Below are positions 26,085-34,574 of a stretch of 64,000 bases of DNA, piece by piece. Position numbers and translations under genes: made by a program. This DNA comes from JAGLOK01 sp963675575 (GTDB lineage: Bacteria > Bacillota > Clostridia > Christensenellales > UMGS416), in NCBI GenBank assembly GCA_963675575.1, contig OY776378.1, positions 1,922,001-1,986,000 of the forward strand. The letters run 5' to 3'. Below the pieces are notes generated by a model. That model ran no database searches and had not been told where the DNA came from. It saw nothing but the letters and a program-made list of their open reading frames with translations. Positions within the stretch are counted from its first letter, which is position 1, and each line of letters starts with the position of its first letter.

Positions 26085-27398
26085 ATGACTACTCAAGAAA
26101 TTATCGCAAAAGCGCAATCCGAGGATAATGAAGATTTATACTTTGAGCTTAAAGAAAGCCGAAAATATATAAACGAAGTCGGTGGTTTTACGCTGGATTC
26201 ACTGTTGGAGCAGGTTGTCGCCTTTTCAAACCGTGAAGGCGGCAGGCTTATTGTCGGCATAAAGGACAACGGAATGCCCGAAGGCAAAGGCATCTTTGAG
26301 CGTTGCATGCCCACCGAGCCAAGCAAAGCTTTCGACCAGTTTAAAGGCGCGATAAACAATATTTGTTCAGCTCGCATAAGCCCCATTATAAATTTAGCCA
26401 TAGAGCATCATGAAAATGATGAATATGAATTTATGGAAATCACCGTTGCCAAACACACGCTGATGCCCCATGCTGTGGTGCGAAAAACAGCAAGCGGACA
26501 GATAGTCAGCCGCAAATACTATATAAGAACCAGCCACTCGAGAGAAACGGTGTCCGACACTCAGCTTGAATGGCTTTTTAACAATTTGAACCGTAAAAAA
26601 GAAGAATGTAATGTCACATTAAATATTACAACAGATAAATATTTAAAAGGGATACCCACAACCGCCAAAAACTATGAAGAGCTTTTCATACTTCAGCCCC
26701 GCGCGGTAAATATCCTTCAAGAATATATTGTAGCCCTTTCCGAGCAAGCCAAAAAACACTGTTCAAAAAGAAAAGTTGAATATAGGAAAGACTTGCTTTC
26801 CGAAATATTAATGTACAGCATACTTCAATCATTTAATTTTGATAAAAATCGTATCGACATCACCAAAAACACTACATTTTTCCCCGTTCCTTCTAATGAT
26901 TTCATCATGGAAGAGGCTTTCGGAAAAAACGGGCTTTCGATGTTTGCAAACCCCTCAAGAAGCGTAGATCTGCCCGAGTGCGAAATAACAATTTCCAAAG
27001 CGGATAATTTTGAATGGCATGAAAGCATCTGCGCTGTCATAAGTAATCAATATATAAATATCGAGCTTAAGCTTTACTACTTGACATATGTCACAGGGTT
27101 GGAGTTTCACAATCCTTATTATTCGATAATCCTTGAAAACAATAAGGAGATGCGTGAAATCGCGGCTGAAAAATACGAATCCTATACTTACCGGCTGGAG
27201 TCAAAGATAACAAGGCTTTTCCCGGAAGTTATGACCAAGGATTATTACACTTCCTATGAATTCGCGGAAGAATTTAATGAAAAGCTTATAAAAAACTGGG
27301 ATATAAATTATTTTATGAAAAATTATCCGCACATAAACAGACTATATTCTATAGAATATAAGCTGGACAGTCTGATTAAGCAAATCAAAAAGGAATAA
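26085..27398 (+). CDS. AlbA_2 (Schlafen-type) domain protein
   Basis: Residues about 14-160 form an AlbA_2/DUF4 putative DNA-binding or nucleotide-binding domain: EDLYFELKESRK, EQVVAFSNREGGRLIVGIKDNGM and the C-terminal strand YYIRTSHSRETVS. The 270-residue C-terminal part matches nothing I recognise; it has no ATPase or nuclease motif. Members of this superfamily appear as regulators, as parts of defence islands and in eukaryotic Schlafen proteins. A good AAGGAGAATATA site precedes the ATG. The gene diverges from the homocysteine cluster and precedes a membrane protein without clear linkage. Confidence 0.8.
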   Translation: MTTQEIIAKAQSEDNEDLYFELKESRKYINEVGGFTLDSLLEQVVAFSNREGGRLIVGIKDNGMPEGKGIFERCMPTEPSKAFDQFKGAINNICSARISPIINLAIEHHENDEYEFMEITVAKHTLMPHAVVRKTASGQIVSRKYYIRTSHSRETVSDTQLEWLFNNLNRKKEECNVTLNITTDKYLKGIPTTAKNYEELFILQPRAVNILQEYIVALSEQAKKHCSKRKVEYRKDLLSEILMYSILQSFNFDKNRIDITKNTTFFPVPSNDFIMEEAFGKNGLSMFANPSRSVDLPECEITISKADNFEWHESICAVISNQYINIELKLYYLTYVTGLEFHNPYYSIILENNKEMREIAAEKYESYTYRLESKITRLFPEVMTKDYYTSYEFAEEFNEKLIKNWDINYFMKNYPHINRLYSIEYKLDSLIKQIKKE

Positions 27399-27488
27399 GC
27401 CGTCATATATCAATAAATATATAATTATGCTTAATTAATATTTGAATTTGTATGTTATAATAGGTAAATATTATTTACGGAGTTGTTA

Positions 27489-29474
27489 ATGGAATTTTTA
27501 TTTTTGTTTATATTGCTCATAATTTCGGTTTTTGTACATCTTATATTAAAGCTTAAAATCGAGCAATCCATATTTTTCACGGTATGTTCCTTTTTTATCA
27601 TAATGTTATTTTCAGGACTAGCTTCCAATCTATCGCTTGGCTTCTACATTACTATTGCCCTATCTGCTGTTTCACTGGTTTATATAATTAATAAAGCAAT
27701 AAAAAAAGAAATTGTGATAACAGGCATTATCACACCGGGCTTTGCTATCTTTGTTTTGGCGTTCACGGTATATTACTTTTCAACTCAGGGCGCGCTGGTT
27801 CATCTATGGGATGAATCAACACATTGGGGGACATCCGCGAAAAAAATGTATTACGCGAATGACTTATGGACATCCGGCCTTCAAACAATCGCCACTCCGA
27901 TATATAACCAAGTAATGCTTAAATTCACAGGCTTTAAAGAAAGCGCACTGTATCTTTCGCAGTGGGTTTTATATCTTTCATGTATTGTGTTGCCACTGTC
28001 CAATATTAAATGGGAAAAAAGCTATCTGGCCGCATTTTACACCATGGCTGCAATTTTTGCCGTTTCGTCAATTTTAGAAGACGGCAACCTTACACTTTAT
28101 GCGGACGGCTTATTGGCCTTTTTCTTCGCCAATCTTATTTTGGCATGGTATCTTGAAAAAGAGCAGAAATCCAAAAGATATATTTGGACGGGCATTGGTA
28201 TTTTTATGCTTGTGCAAATGAAAAGCGGTACGGGCACCTCGCTGGCCGCAACATTTTTGGCTTTTTCGTTGTTTTCTGACTCGGTATTTCGCCACACCCA
28301 CAAAAGCTCAAAAGAAATCTACATTAATAACCTAAAAACCGCATTTATTTTCCTTGGAATAATATTGGTTTCGCAATATTCATATAAGGTTGTTGAACGT
28401 AGTTTCACAGCTATGCTCAGCGGTGGCGGCGGCGTGTCGGATAAAATGGGATCATCTATCATATTCATACTGCTATGCGCGTTCATAGCAGTCTCACTAA
28501 TATTATTCGCAATATACTCCATAAATATATTTAAGCAAAACCTAAAGCCAGCCGCTAAAAAAGCAATCAATTCTCTATTGATAGTATCTTTGTCGCTGAC
28601 TTTTATATCATTCCTGGGAGTTCTCTTTTACGGAACAATACTTAGGCCGGAATTCGACGTTCGCACCACGGTTTTAAATTTCTTTACAGCCTTTGAAAAA
28701 ACAAAAATACTTGGCTTCTCCGTAAAATATTTAATCGCCGTAATAATCGTGGTTTACATAATAAATATTTTGATTGAAAAAAAAGAACAAAGAAAAGAAT
28801 TATTGATTTTTTACATAGTTACAGTATTTTTCTCCGGTCTCTATCTTGTCGGCGTGCTGTATGCTTACCTATCCTCTTTTTCTCTTGGAGAAGCTGTAAA
28901 TATGGCCTCTTTTGACCGCTATGTCGGAACGGCGCTTATGTTTTCAGTCATATTCGCTTTTCTGCCTATGATCCAAAACACTGATAAACCTTTAAAACAA
29001 TGTTTTATCCCTTATCTGCCACTTGCTGCGTGCGTTATATTTTTGTCATTTCACTTTATCCCTTCATATAAAGCCACGCAATCAACTAGGGAGGAAACTC
29101 TTGTTTTTCGGCAAACGGAAATTTCAGCCGCCAATCAAGTAAAAGCATTGGTTCCAGAAAACGTTAAAGTTTTCTTGGTTATCCAAGGAGACCAGGGCTT
29201 TGTGTTCAACTGGATGAGATATGAATTTGCGCCTATAACGACTAATGGAGGTTACTGGTCTTTTGGAGACAATGGTGGATGGAACTTTGCATGGAATGAA
29301 GAAAAAATGAAGCAATTTTTTCATGACGCAAAATATGATTATCTATATCTTTTTAAAACAAACGAATATTTCAACGAAAGGTTCGCCTCGCTTTTTGGAG
29401 AGAATATTCCTCAAAGTTATACCTTGTACAAATTTAACTATGAAACGGACACCGTTTTCAGTCCCGTCGATTAA
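27489..29474 (+). CDS. large polytopic membrane protein, possible GT-C glycosyltransferase
   Basis: About 13 hydrophobic helices span the 661 residues. The first large outer loop has YFSTQGALVHLWDESTHWG, in which WDExxHWG resembles the acidic motif of GT-C glycosyltransferases that use polyprenyl-phosphate sugars. The C-terminal 90 residues form a soluble extracytoplasmic domain. The ATG at 27489 has GGAG upstream; a TTG two codons earlier also reads in frame. No glycosyl-donor genes lie near, so the function stays a guess. Confidence 0.78.
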   Translation: MEFLFLFILLIISVFVHLILKLKIEQSIFFTVCSFFIIMLFSGLASNLSLGFYITIALSAVSLVYIINKAIKKEIVITGIITPGFAIFVLAFTVYYFSTQGALVHLWDESTHWGTSAKKMYYANDLWTSGLQTIATPIYNQVMLKFTGFKESALYLSQWVLYLSCIVLPLSNIKWEKSYLAAFYTMAAIFAVSSILEDGNLTLYADGLLAFFFANLILAWYLEKEQKSKRYIWTGIGIFMLVQMKSGTGTSLAATFLAFSLFSDSVFRHTHKSSKEIYINNLKTAFIFLGIILVSQYSYKVVERSFTAMLSGGGGVSDKMGSSIIFILLCAFIAVSLILFAIYSINIFKQNLKPAAKKAINSLLIVSLSLTFISFLGVLFYGTILRPEFDVRTTVLNFFTAFEKTKILGFSVKYLIAVIIVVYIINILIEKKEQRKELLIFYIVTVFFSGLYLVGVLYAYLSSFSLGEAVNMASFDRYVGTALMFSVIFAFLPMIQNTDKPLKQCFIPYLPLAACVIFLSFHFIPSYKATQSTREETLVFRQTEISAANQVKALVPENVKVFLVIQGDQGFVFNWMRYEFAPITTNGGYWSFGDNGGWNFAWNEEKMKQFFHDAKYDYLYLFKTNEYFNERFASLFGENIPQSYTLYKFNYETDTVFSPVD

Positions 29475-29494
29475 TCTTATTACACATTTTTTTA

Positions 29495-29544
29495 TGTATA
29501 TTTAAAATAATTCTTGTATATTTATGCATTATGATGTATATTTA
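29495..29544 (+). promoter_or_regulatory. three ARG-box-like direct repeats, probable ArgR operator
   Basis: TGTATATTTA occurs at 29495-29504, 29515-29524 and 29535-29544, exactly every 20 bases. The second copy extends to TGTATATTTATGCA, close to the ARG-box pattern TGNAT-N4-ATNCA. Tandem ARG boxes about two helical turns apart are the usual ArgR binding arrangement. They overlap the promoter of argC. Confidence 0.75.
29514..29542 (+). promoter_or_regulatory. promoter of the arg operon
   Basis: TTGTAT (29514-29519) and TATATT (29537-29542) are 17 bases apart. Both hexamers lie in copies of the 20-bp-period repeat, so an ArgR-type repressor would cover the promoter. Confidence 0.5.
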
Positions 29545-29578
29545 TATAAATATTAATCTAGAATATGGAGAAAAACAC

Positions 29579-30613
29579 ATGATAAAAGTATCGGTCATAG
29601 GTGCAACGGGATATGCGGGAGTAGAGCTTGTAAGAATTCTTCTTTCCCATCCTGATGTGAAAATCGAATATCTAGCCTCCAAAAGCTATGCCGGGGAAAG
29701 TTTTTCAGAAATTTATCCAAATATTAAAACAACCGACATCAAGCTTTGCGCTTTGAATACGGAAAAAATCGCAAAAGCCAGCGATGTTGTTTTTTGCGCG
29801 CTGCCCCATGGCATAAGCGCACAAACTTCAGCGGAGCTTTTGTCACATGGCACAAAGGTCATCGACCTTTCGGGTGATTTGCGCTATGACGATGTGACCG
29901 TCTATGAAAAATGGTATGGAATGTCTCATACAAATGCAGATGTTATGGAAAAAGCGGTATACGGATTAACCGAAATATACAAAGAGAAAGTCGCAAATGC
30001 AGACATCGTGGCGAATCCAGGGTGCTACACCACATGCTCGATTCTACCTCTATATCCTTTGCTCAAAAAAGGTTTGATAAAAAAATCCGGCATAATAATC
30101 GACGCGAAGTCAGGCGTTACCGGCGCGGGGCGTGGAGCCAAAGTGCCTCTTTTATTTTGCGAAGTGGATGAAAGCATAAAAGCTTATGGGGTTGCAACCC
30201 ACAGACACACATCCGAGATAGAGCAGGAGCTTTCAAAGGCCGCCGGAGAAGAAATCATTCTTTCTTTCACCCCGCATCTTATACCCATGAAAAGGGGTAT
30301 ATTGGCAACAATATACGCGGATCTTGAACCCGGGGTTTCCGAGGATGATATAAACAAGGCTTACAATGAATATTATTCATCATCGCCCTTTATAAACTTC
30401 ACAGCAAGCGCCCTCCCCGAAACCAAGCATGTCACAGGCTCAAACAGGATAGACATCGGATATAAAATCGATGAGCGTTTAAACAGAGTGGTAATAGTAA
30501 GCGTGCTTGACAATATAATAAAAGGTGCAGGCGGTCAGGCGATTCAAAACATGAACGTAATGTTCGGCATTGATGAGGAAAAAGGACTTGGGATCAACGG
30601 ATTATATCTGTAA
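29579..30613 (+). CDS. argC: N-acetyl-gamma-glutamyl-phosphate reductase
   Basis: ArgC makes N-acetylglutamate semialdehyde, the third step of arginine synthesis. The NAD(P)-binding start is VIGATGYAGVELVR, the catalytic Cys lies in ANPGCYTTC, and SGVTGAGRGA and CEVDESIKAY follow. The frame extends to 29531, but the ATG at 29579 has GGAG ten bases upstream and gives the usual N-terminus MIKVSVIGATG (344 residues). It is the first gene of argC-argB-argD-argF. Confidence 0.96.
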   Translation: MIKVSVIGATGYAGVELVRILLSHPDVKIEYLASKSYAGESFSEIYPNIKTTDIKLCALNTEKIAKASDVVFCALPHGISAQTSAELLSHGTKVIDLSGDLRYDDVTVYEKWYGMSHTNADVMEKAVYGLTEIYKEKVANADIVANPGCYTTCSILPLYPLLKKGLIKKSGIIIDAKSGVTGAGRGAKVPLLFCEVDESIKAYGVATHRHTSEIEQELSKAAGEEIILSFTPHLIPMKRGILATIYADLEPGVSEDDINKAYNEYYSSSPFINFTASALPETKHVTGSNRIDIGYKIDERLNRVVIVSVLDNIIKGAGGQAIQNMNVMFGIDEEKGLGINGLYL

Positions 30614-30644
30614 TAATAAAACATTTGGTGTTATAGGAGAAAAA

Positions 30645-31508
30645 ATGAACGAACTTGTTGAAAAAGCAAACATATTAATAGAAGCTCTTCCTTATATTCA
30701 GGTGCTAAGCGGAAAAACCGTAGTAATAAAATACGGCGGCTCGGCAATGAATGATGAGAAAATTAAAAATACTATATTGCAGGACCTGACACTGTTGAAA
30801 TATGTCGGTGTCAATCCAATATTGGTTCACGGCGGCGGAAATGAAATAAATACAATGCTGAGCAGGCTTAATATTGAGTCTAATTTCCATGAAGGGCTGC
30901 GAGTCACCGACAAGGAGACTATGGAAGTCGTTGAAATGGTACTTTCAGGCAAAATAAACAAGCAAATAGTGGCAGACCTAAACGACTTGGGTGCACGAGC
31001 CATAGGAATATCAGGAAAAGACGCAAACCTTATTCAAGCCAAGAAAAAAACTTCCAAAGACGGCTTTGACTTGGGTTATGTAGGGCAGATAACAAAAATC
31101 GATGTAAGCATACTTAATGAATTAACTGAAAAAGGCTACATCCCCGTAATCGCGCCGATAGGATTCGGCGAAGACGGCGAAAGCTACAACATAAACGCCG
31201 ACATCGTGGCAGGTGAAATAGCCGCCGCACTCCATGCGGAAAAGCTTATGTTCTTAACTGATATCGACGGAATACATATGGATCCCAATGATCCGGAAAC
31301 CTTGATATCCATAATATCGGTAGATCAAATATACAGGCTTATGGAACAAAGAATAATAAAAGGCGGAATGATTCCTAAAGTCATGGGCTGCATAAAGGGA
31401 ATCGAGCAGGGAGTTTCAAGAACACATATCGTAAATGGAACATCCCCCCACCCCATCATACTAGAAATATTCACCGACAAGGGCATAGGAACCATGGTTA
31501 CGAGGTAA
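30645..31508 (+). CDS. argB: acetylglutamate kinase
   Basis: The N-terminal KYGGSAM and HGGGNEIN loops bind ATP and N-acetylglutamate, and GGMIPKVMGCIKGIEQG lies near the C-terminus. The protein has 287 residues from the ATG at 30645, behind AGGAGAAAA; the frame starts further upstream inside argC but without a site. It phosphorylates N-acetylglutamate in the second step and follows argC at 31 bases. Confidence 0.96.
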   Translation: MNELVEKANILIEALPYIQVLSGKTVVIKYGGSAMNDEKIKNTILQDLTLLKYVGVNPILVHGGGNEINTMLSRLNIESNFHEGLRVTDKETMEVVEMVLSGKINKQIVADLNDLGARAIGISGKDANLIQAKKKTSKDGFDLGYVGQITKIDVSILNELTEKGYIPVIAPIGFGEDGESYNINADIVAGEIAAALHAEKLMFLTDIDGIHMDPNDPETLISIISVDQIYRLMEQRIIKGGMIPKVMGCIKGIEQGVSRTHIVNGTSPHPIILEIFTDKGIGTMVTR

Positions 31509-31511
31509 TAA

Positions 31512-32705
31512 ATGAATTTTGAAGAAATTAAAAAAGCTGATTCCCAATATTTTATGGGTGTATACGCGAGCAGGATGCCTGTATGCTTTGTGAACGGCGA
31601 AGGCTGCTATCTTTATGATACAGAAGGCAAAAAGTATCTTGACGCTTTCGCGGGAATAGCTGTAAACGCGCTTGGATACAATCATCCCAAGCTTGCAAAG
31701 GCAATATGTGACAAAGCGACCTCGGTCATGCATACTTCAAATGTGTTTTATGTTAAAGAGCAGGCAATGCTCGAAAAGAAGCTGTGCGAGATTTCGTTTG
31801 CCGACAAAGTGTTTTTCGCAAATTCCGGAAGCGAAGCGAACGAGGGCGCAATAAAACTTGCCCGCAGATATTTTAAAAACAAAGGTGAAACCAAATACAA
31901 AGTTATCACATTAGATAAATCTTTTCATGGACGCACACTGTGCATGGTGGCGGCGACAGGTCAGCCGAAATATCAAAAGCCGTATGAACCTCTGCCTTCA
32001 GGTTTCATAAACGTCGAGTCAGGAAGCATCGACGCACTAATAGAAGCCATCGACGACGAAACATGCGCCGTGATGATGGAGCTTGTTCAAGGCGAGGGCG
32101 GCATCGTTAAAATGGATGTGGAATATGTAAAGGCCTTACGCGAGCTTTGCGATGAAAAAGGCATACTGCTTATATTTGACGAAGTGCAGACAGGCATTGG
32201 CCGCACAGGCACAATGTTTGCGTATGAAAGCTATGGTATCTCGCCCGACATAATGACATTAGCTAAAGGCTTGGGCGGTGGGATTCCAATCGGTGCGCTA
32301 TTAGCCAGCGACAAGGCGGCCGCCTTTAAACCCGGCGACCACGGAACAACTTTTGGCGGAAACGCACTCGCATGCAGTGCGGCGTATACTGTTATAACCT
32401 CAATCCAAGAGGAAAACCTTCTTCAAAACGTTAAGGAAACCGGTGCGTATTTTGAAAGTGAGCTTCAAAAACTTGTTGCAAAACACGAATGCGCAATCGA
32501 AGTGCGCGGACAGGGTCTCATGATCGGGTTAAAGACGAAAAGCGCTGATATGCTCTCTCCAATAATGGGCAAAATGCTTGAAAAAGGATTTGTCATAGGC
32601 ACGGCCGGAGGCGAAGTATTGCGCTTTGTCCCGCCGCTTATTATAACTAAAGAACAAATCGATTCTCTAATTTTCGCATTGGATGACACTCTCAAGGAGT
32701 TTTAA
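31512..32705 (+). CDS. argD: acetylornithine aminotransferase
   Basis: This class-III PLP aminotransferase of 397 residues shows ANSGSEANEGAIKLAR, the Asp of IFDEVQTGIGRTG and the PLP Lys of LAKGLGGGIP. It transfers the amino group from glutamate to N-acetylglutamate semialdehyde. Four bases separate it from argB, with GAGGTAATAA as ribosome binding site. Confidence 0.95.
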   Translation: MNFEEIKKADSQYFMGVYASRMPVCFVNGEGCYLYDTEGKKYLDAFAGIAVNALGYNHPKLAKAICDKATSVMHTSNVFYVKEQAMLEKKLCEISFADKVFFANSGSEANEGAIKLARRYFKNKGETKYKVITLDKSFHGRTLCMVAATGQPKYQKPYEPLPSGFINVESGSIDALIEAIDDETCAVMMELVQGEGGIVKMDVEYVKALRELCDEKGILLIFDEVQTGIGRTGTMFAYESYGISPDIMTLAKGLGGGIPIGALLASDKAAAFKPGDHGTTFGGNALACSAAYTVITSIQEENLLQNVKETGAYFESELQKLVAKHECAIEVRGQGLMIGLKTKSADMLSPIMGKMLEKGFVIGTAGGEVLRFVPPLIITKEQIDSLIFALDDTLKEF

Positions 32706-32706
32706 A

Positions 32707-33672
32707 ATGGATTTACTCAATTACTCGCCAAAAAAAGAATTTGCCCAAAAGCATTTGCTTACCTTGGAAGATTACTCAGAAGATGACATTCTCCAGGTTC
32801 TCTCCCTCGCTTTAAAACTTAAATCACAGCAAAAAAACGGACAGCCTCATAAGCACTTGGAAGGCAAATCTGTCGCGATGATTTTTACAAAGTCATCCAC
32901 GCGCACAAGGGTTTCTTTTGAAACTGGCATATATCAGCTTGGCGGGAATTCTTTGTTTCTGTCGGCAAATGATATACAGCTTTCACGCGGCGAGCCAATT
33001 AGTGACACCGCGAAAGTTCTTTCGCGCTATGTTGACGCCATCATGATTCGCACATTCGCTCAAAGCGATGTGGAGGGTTTGGCTAAGCACGGAAGCATAC
33101 CAGTGGTGAACGGCTTGACAGACAAATATCACCCATGCCAGGTGCTTGCGGACCTTATGACCATATATGAGCACAAGGGAGCGCTTAAAGGCTTAAAGAT
33201 GGCGTTTATCGGTGACGGAAACAATATGGCAAATTCCCTTATCGCCGGATGCGCGAAGATTGGCATGGATATATCTCTCGCATGTCCTGTAGGCTACCTG
33301 CCAGATGAGGACGTGGTTGAAAACTCGCTTATCGCTGCGGCGAAAAGCGGAAGTGAAATAATTATAACCCAAGATTTAAAAGATGCCATGAAAGATGCGG
33401 ACGTTGTATACACCGATGTATGGACTTCCATGGGTCACGAGCAAGAAAACGCCGCCCGCCAAAGCGCTTTTAAGGGCCATCAGGTAAACAGCGAACTTTT
33501 CTCTTATGCGAAAGACGATGCGATTTTTCTGCACTGTCTTCCTGCTCACCGCGGCGAAGAAGTGAGCGCAGACGTTATTGACGGGCCGAATTCCGTTGTT
33601 TTTGATGAAGCGGAAAACAGGCTGCACGCTCAAAAAGCTGTCCTAGCGCTACTTGCAAAAAGCCATGAATAG
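32707..33672 (+). CDS. argF: ornithine carbamoyltransferase
   Basis: OTC joins ornithine and carbamoyl phosphate to citrulline. The carbamoyl-phosphate site is SSTRTRVSF, followed by YHPCQVLADL; the C-terminal HCLPAHRGEEV binds ornithine. The ATG at 32707 follows the AAGGAG at the end of argD and gives 321 residues. Confidence 0.96.
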   Translation: MDLLNYSPKKEFAQKHLLTLEDYSEDDILQVLSLALKLKSQQKNGQPHKHLEGKSVAMIFTKSSTRTRVSFETGIYQLGGNSLFLSANDIQLSRGEPISDTAKVLSRYVDAIMIRTFAQSDVEGLAKHGSIPVVNGLTDKYHPCQVLADLMTIYEHKGALKGLKMAFIGDGNNMANSLIAGCAKIGMDISLACPVGYLPDEDVVENSLIAAAKSGSEIIITQDLKDAMKDADVVYTDVWTSMGHEQENAARQSAFKGHQVNSELFSYAKDDAIFLHCLPAHRGEEVSADVIDGPNSVVFDEAENRLHAQKAVLALLAKSHE

Positions 33673-34171
33673 CGGCGCTGTCATTACAATAAAAAAAGCC
33701 GTTCCAAACGACGCTACACAGATTCATTCTGTGTTGGCTGTTTCATTTGCCGACTATTATACTATGCTGGGCATCTCCGCTCCCGGAATAACGGAGACAA
33801 CCGAAGATATTAAAAAGGACATAGCAGAAAAAAATGTTTTAGTCGCAAGAGCCAGCAATACTCTGACGGTGGGAACTGTCCGCTATGAGATGATTGACAA
33901 CGTATGCTATATCTCACGATTTGGAGTGCTTCCAAACTGGCAAGCGGGCGGCACAGGTGAAAAGCTCTTCCTAGAGGTTGAGCGAAATGCGAAAGCACTA
34001 GGCGCCAGCGCAATAATGCTGCATTCGGCCGCGAAGCTTTCAAAACAGGTGAGATATTATTACGGTCAAGGGTTTTTCATACATTCAACCGAGCACTCCA
34101 GAGGATATGTCCGCGCACTTTTCATAAAAGAACTCGGAGATGAATATGTAATACCCGAAGATTTTCTTTGA
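33665..34171 (+). CDS. GNAT acetyltransferase, candidate short N-acetylglutamate synthase
   Basis: The 168-residue GNAT protein has the acetyl-CoA binding region around VLPNWQAGGTGEKLFLE. It overlaps the end of argF by eight bases and is the last gene before the operon terminator. The operon lacks argJ and argA, yet argB needs N-acetylglutamate, so this enzyme could be the acetyl-CoA:glutamate N-acetyltransferase. That assignment comes from context; other GNAT substrates remain possible. The argE or argJ step that removes the acetyl group must be encoded elsewhere. Confidence 0.82.
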   Translation: MNSGAVITIKKAVPNDATQIHSVLAVSFADYYTMLGISAPGITETTEDIKKDIAEKNVLVARASNTLTVGTVRYEMIDNVCYISRFGVLPNWQAGGTGEKLFLEVERNAKALGASAIMLHSAAKLSKQVRYYYGQGFFIHSTEHSRGYVRALFIKELGDEYVIPEDFL

Positions 34172-34200
34172 CTTGTTTAGTAAATATTGAATATTCGTGA

Positions 34201-34229
34201 AAGAGGAGAAATATTCCCCTCTTTTTTTT
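34201..34229 (+). terminator. terminator of the arg operon
   Basis: AAGAGG (34201-34206) and CCTCTT (34218-34223) pair, with an inner GAA/TTC, followed by eight T. Confidence 0.8.
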
Positions 34230-34271
34230 ATTTTGATTTATAAGTTTAGATTATCCCAGACTATTTTCGCA

Positions 34272-34300
34272 TTGAACAAAACAACGCCTTTTGCTATAAT
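34272..34300 (+). promoter_or_regulatory. sigma-A promoter of mtrB-pfkA
   Basis: TTGAAC (34272-34277) and a perfect TATAAT (34295-34300) are 17 bases apart. The transcript would start near 34307, so the leader before mtrB is about 37 bases. Confidence 0.75.
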
Positions 34301-34313
34301 AACAGCGAATATC

Positions 34314-34340
34314 AAGAATAGATTTTTGAGCGGAGGCTAG
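34314..34340 (+). promoter_or_regulatory. NAG triplets across the mtrB ribosome binding site (possible TRAP site)
   Basis: The leader holds AAG (34314), TAG (34319), GAG (34328), GAG (34333) and TAG (34338). The last three are exactly two bases apart, as are the first two, which is the spacing TRAP prefers for its G/UAG repeats. They cover the Shine-Dalgarno sequence. The count is low for a full TRAP site, so autoregulation is a hypothesis. Confidence 0.3.
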
Positions 34341-34343
34341 AAA

Positions 34344-34574
34344 ATGGAAGAACAAAACACAAACACTGAATATGTGTGTATTAAAGCCAAGCAAAGCGGC
34401 GTTCAGGTCATTGGAATGACAAGAGGACGCGATACAAGGTTTCACCACACTGAAAAGCTGGATGCGGGGGAAGTGATGCTTTGTCAGTTTACCGAAAATA
34501 CTTCGGCGATAAAAATCCGCGGCAAAGCTGAAATATTTACAAAACACGGAAAAATGGAATCAGGAGAAGATTAA
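34344..34574 (+). CDS. mtrB: trp RNA-binding attenuation protein (TRAP)
   Basis: The 76-residue protein matches the TRAP subunit: VCIKAKQSGVQVIGMTRGRD, TRFHHTEKLDAGEVM and CQFTENTSAIKIRGKA correspond to Bacillus TRAP nearly residue by residue, including the GxTRGxDTxFHHxEKL core that binds tryptophan and the Lys/Arg that contact RNA. The protein forms an 11-mer that, with tryptophan bound, wraps G/UAG-repeat RNA and shuts off trp genes. No trp gene is in this window. Its TAA overlaps the ATG of pfkA by one base (TAATG), an unusual partner. Confidence 0.95.
   Translation: MEEQNTNTEYVCIKAKQSGVQVIGMTRGRDTRFHHTEKLDAGEVMLCQFTENTSAIKIRGKAEIFTKHGKMESGED

Noticed and set aside
34200..34343. trp-type attenuator or anti-terminator near mtrB
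   Set aside because: The only hairpin with a T run is the arg operon terminator; no alternative pairing or leader peptide with Trp codons is visible.
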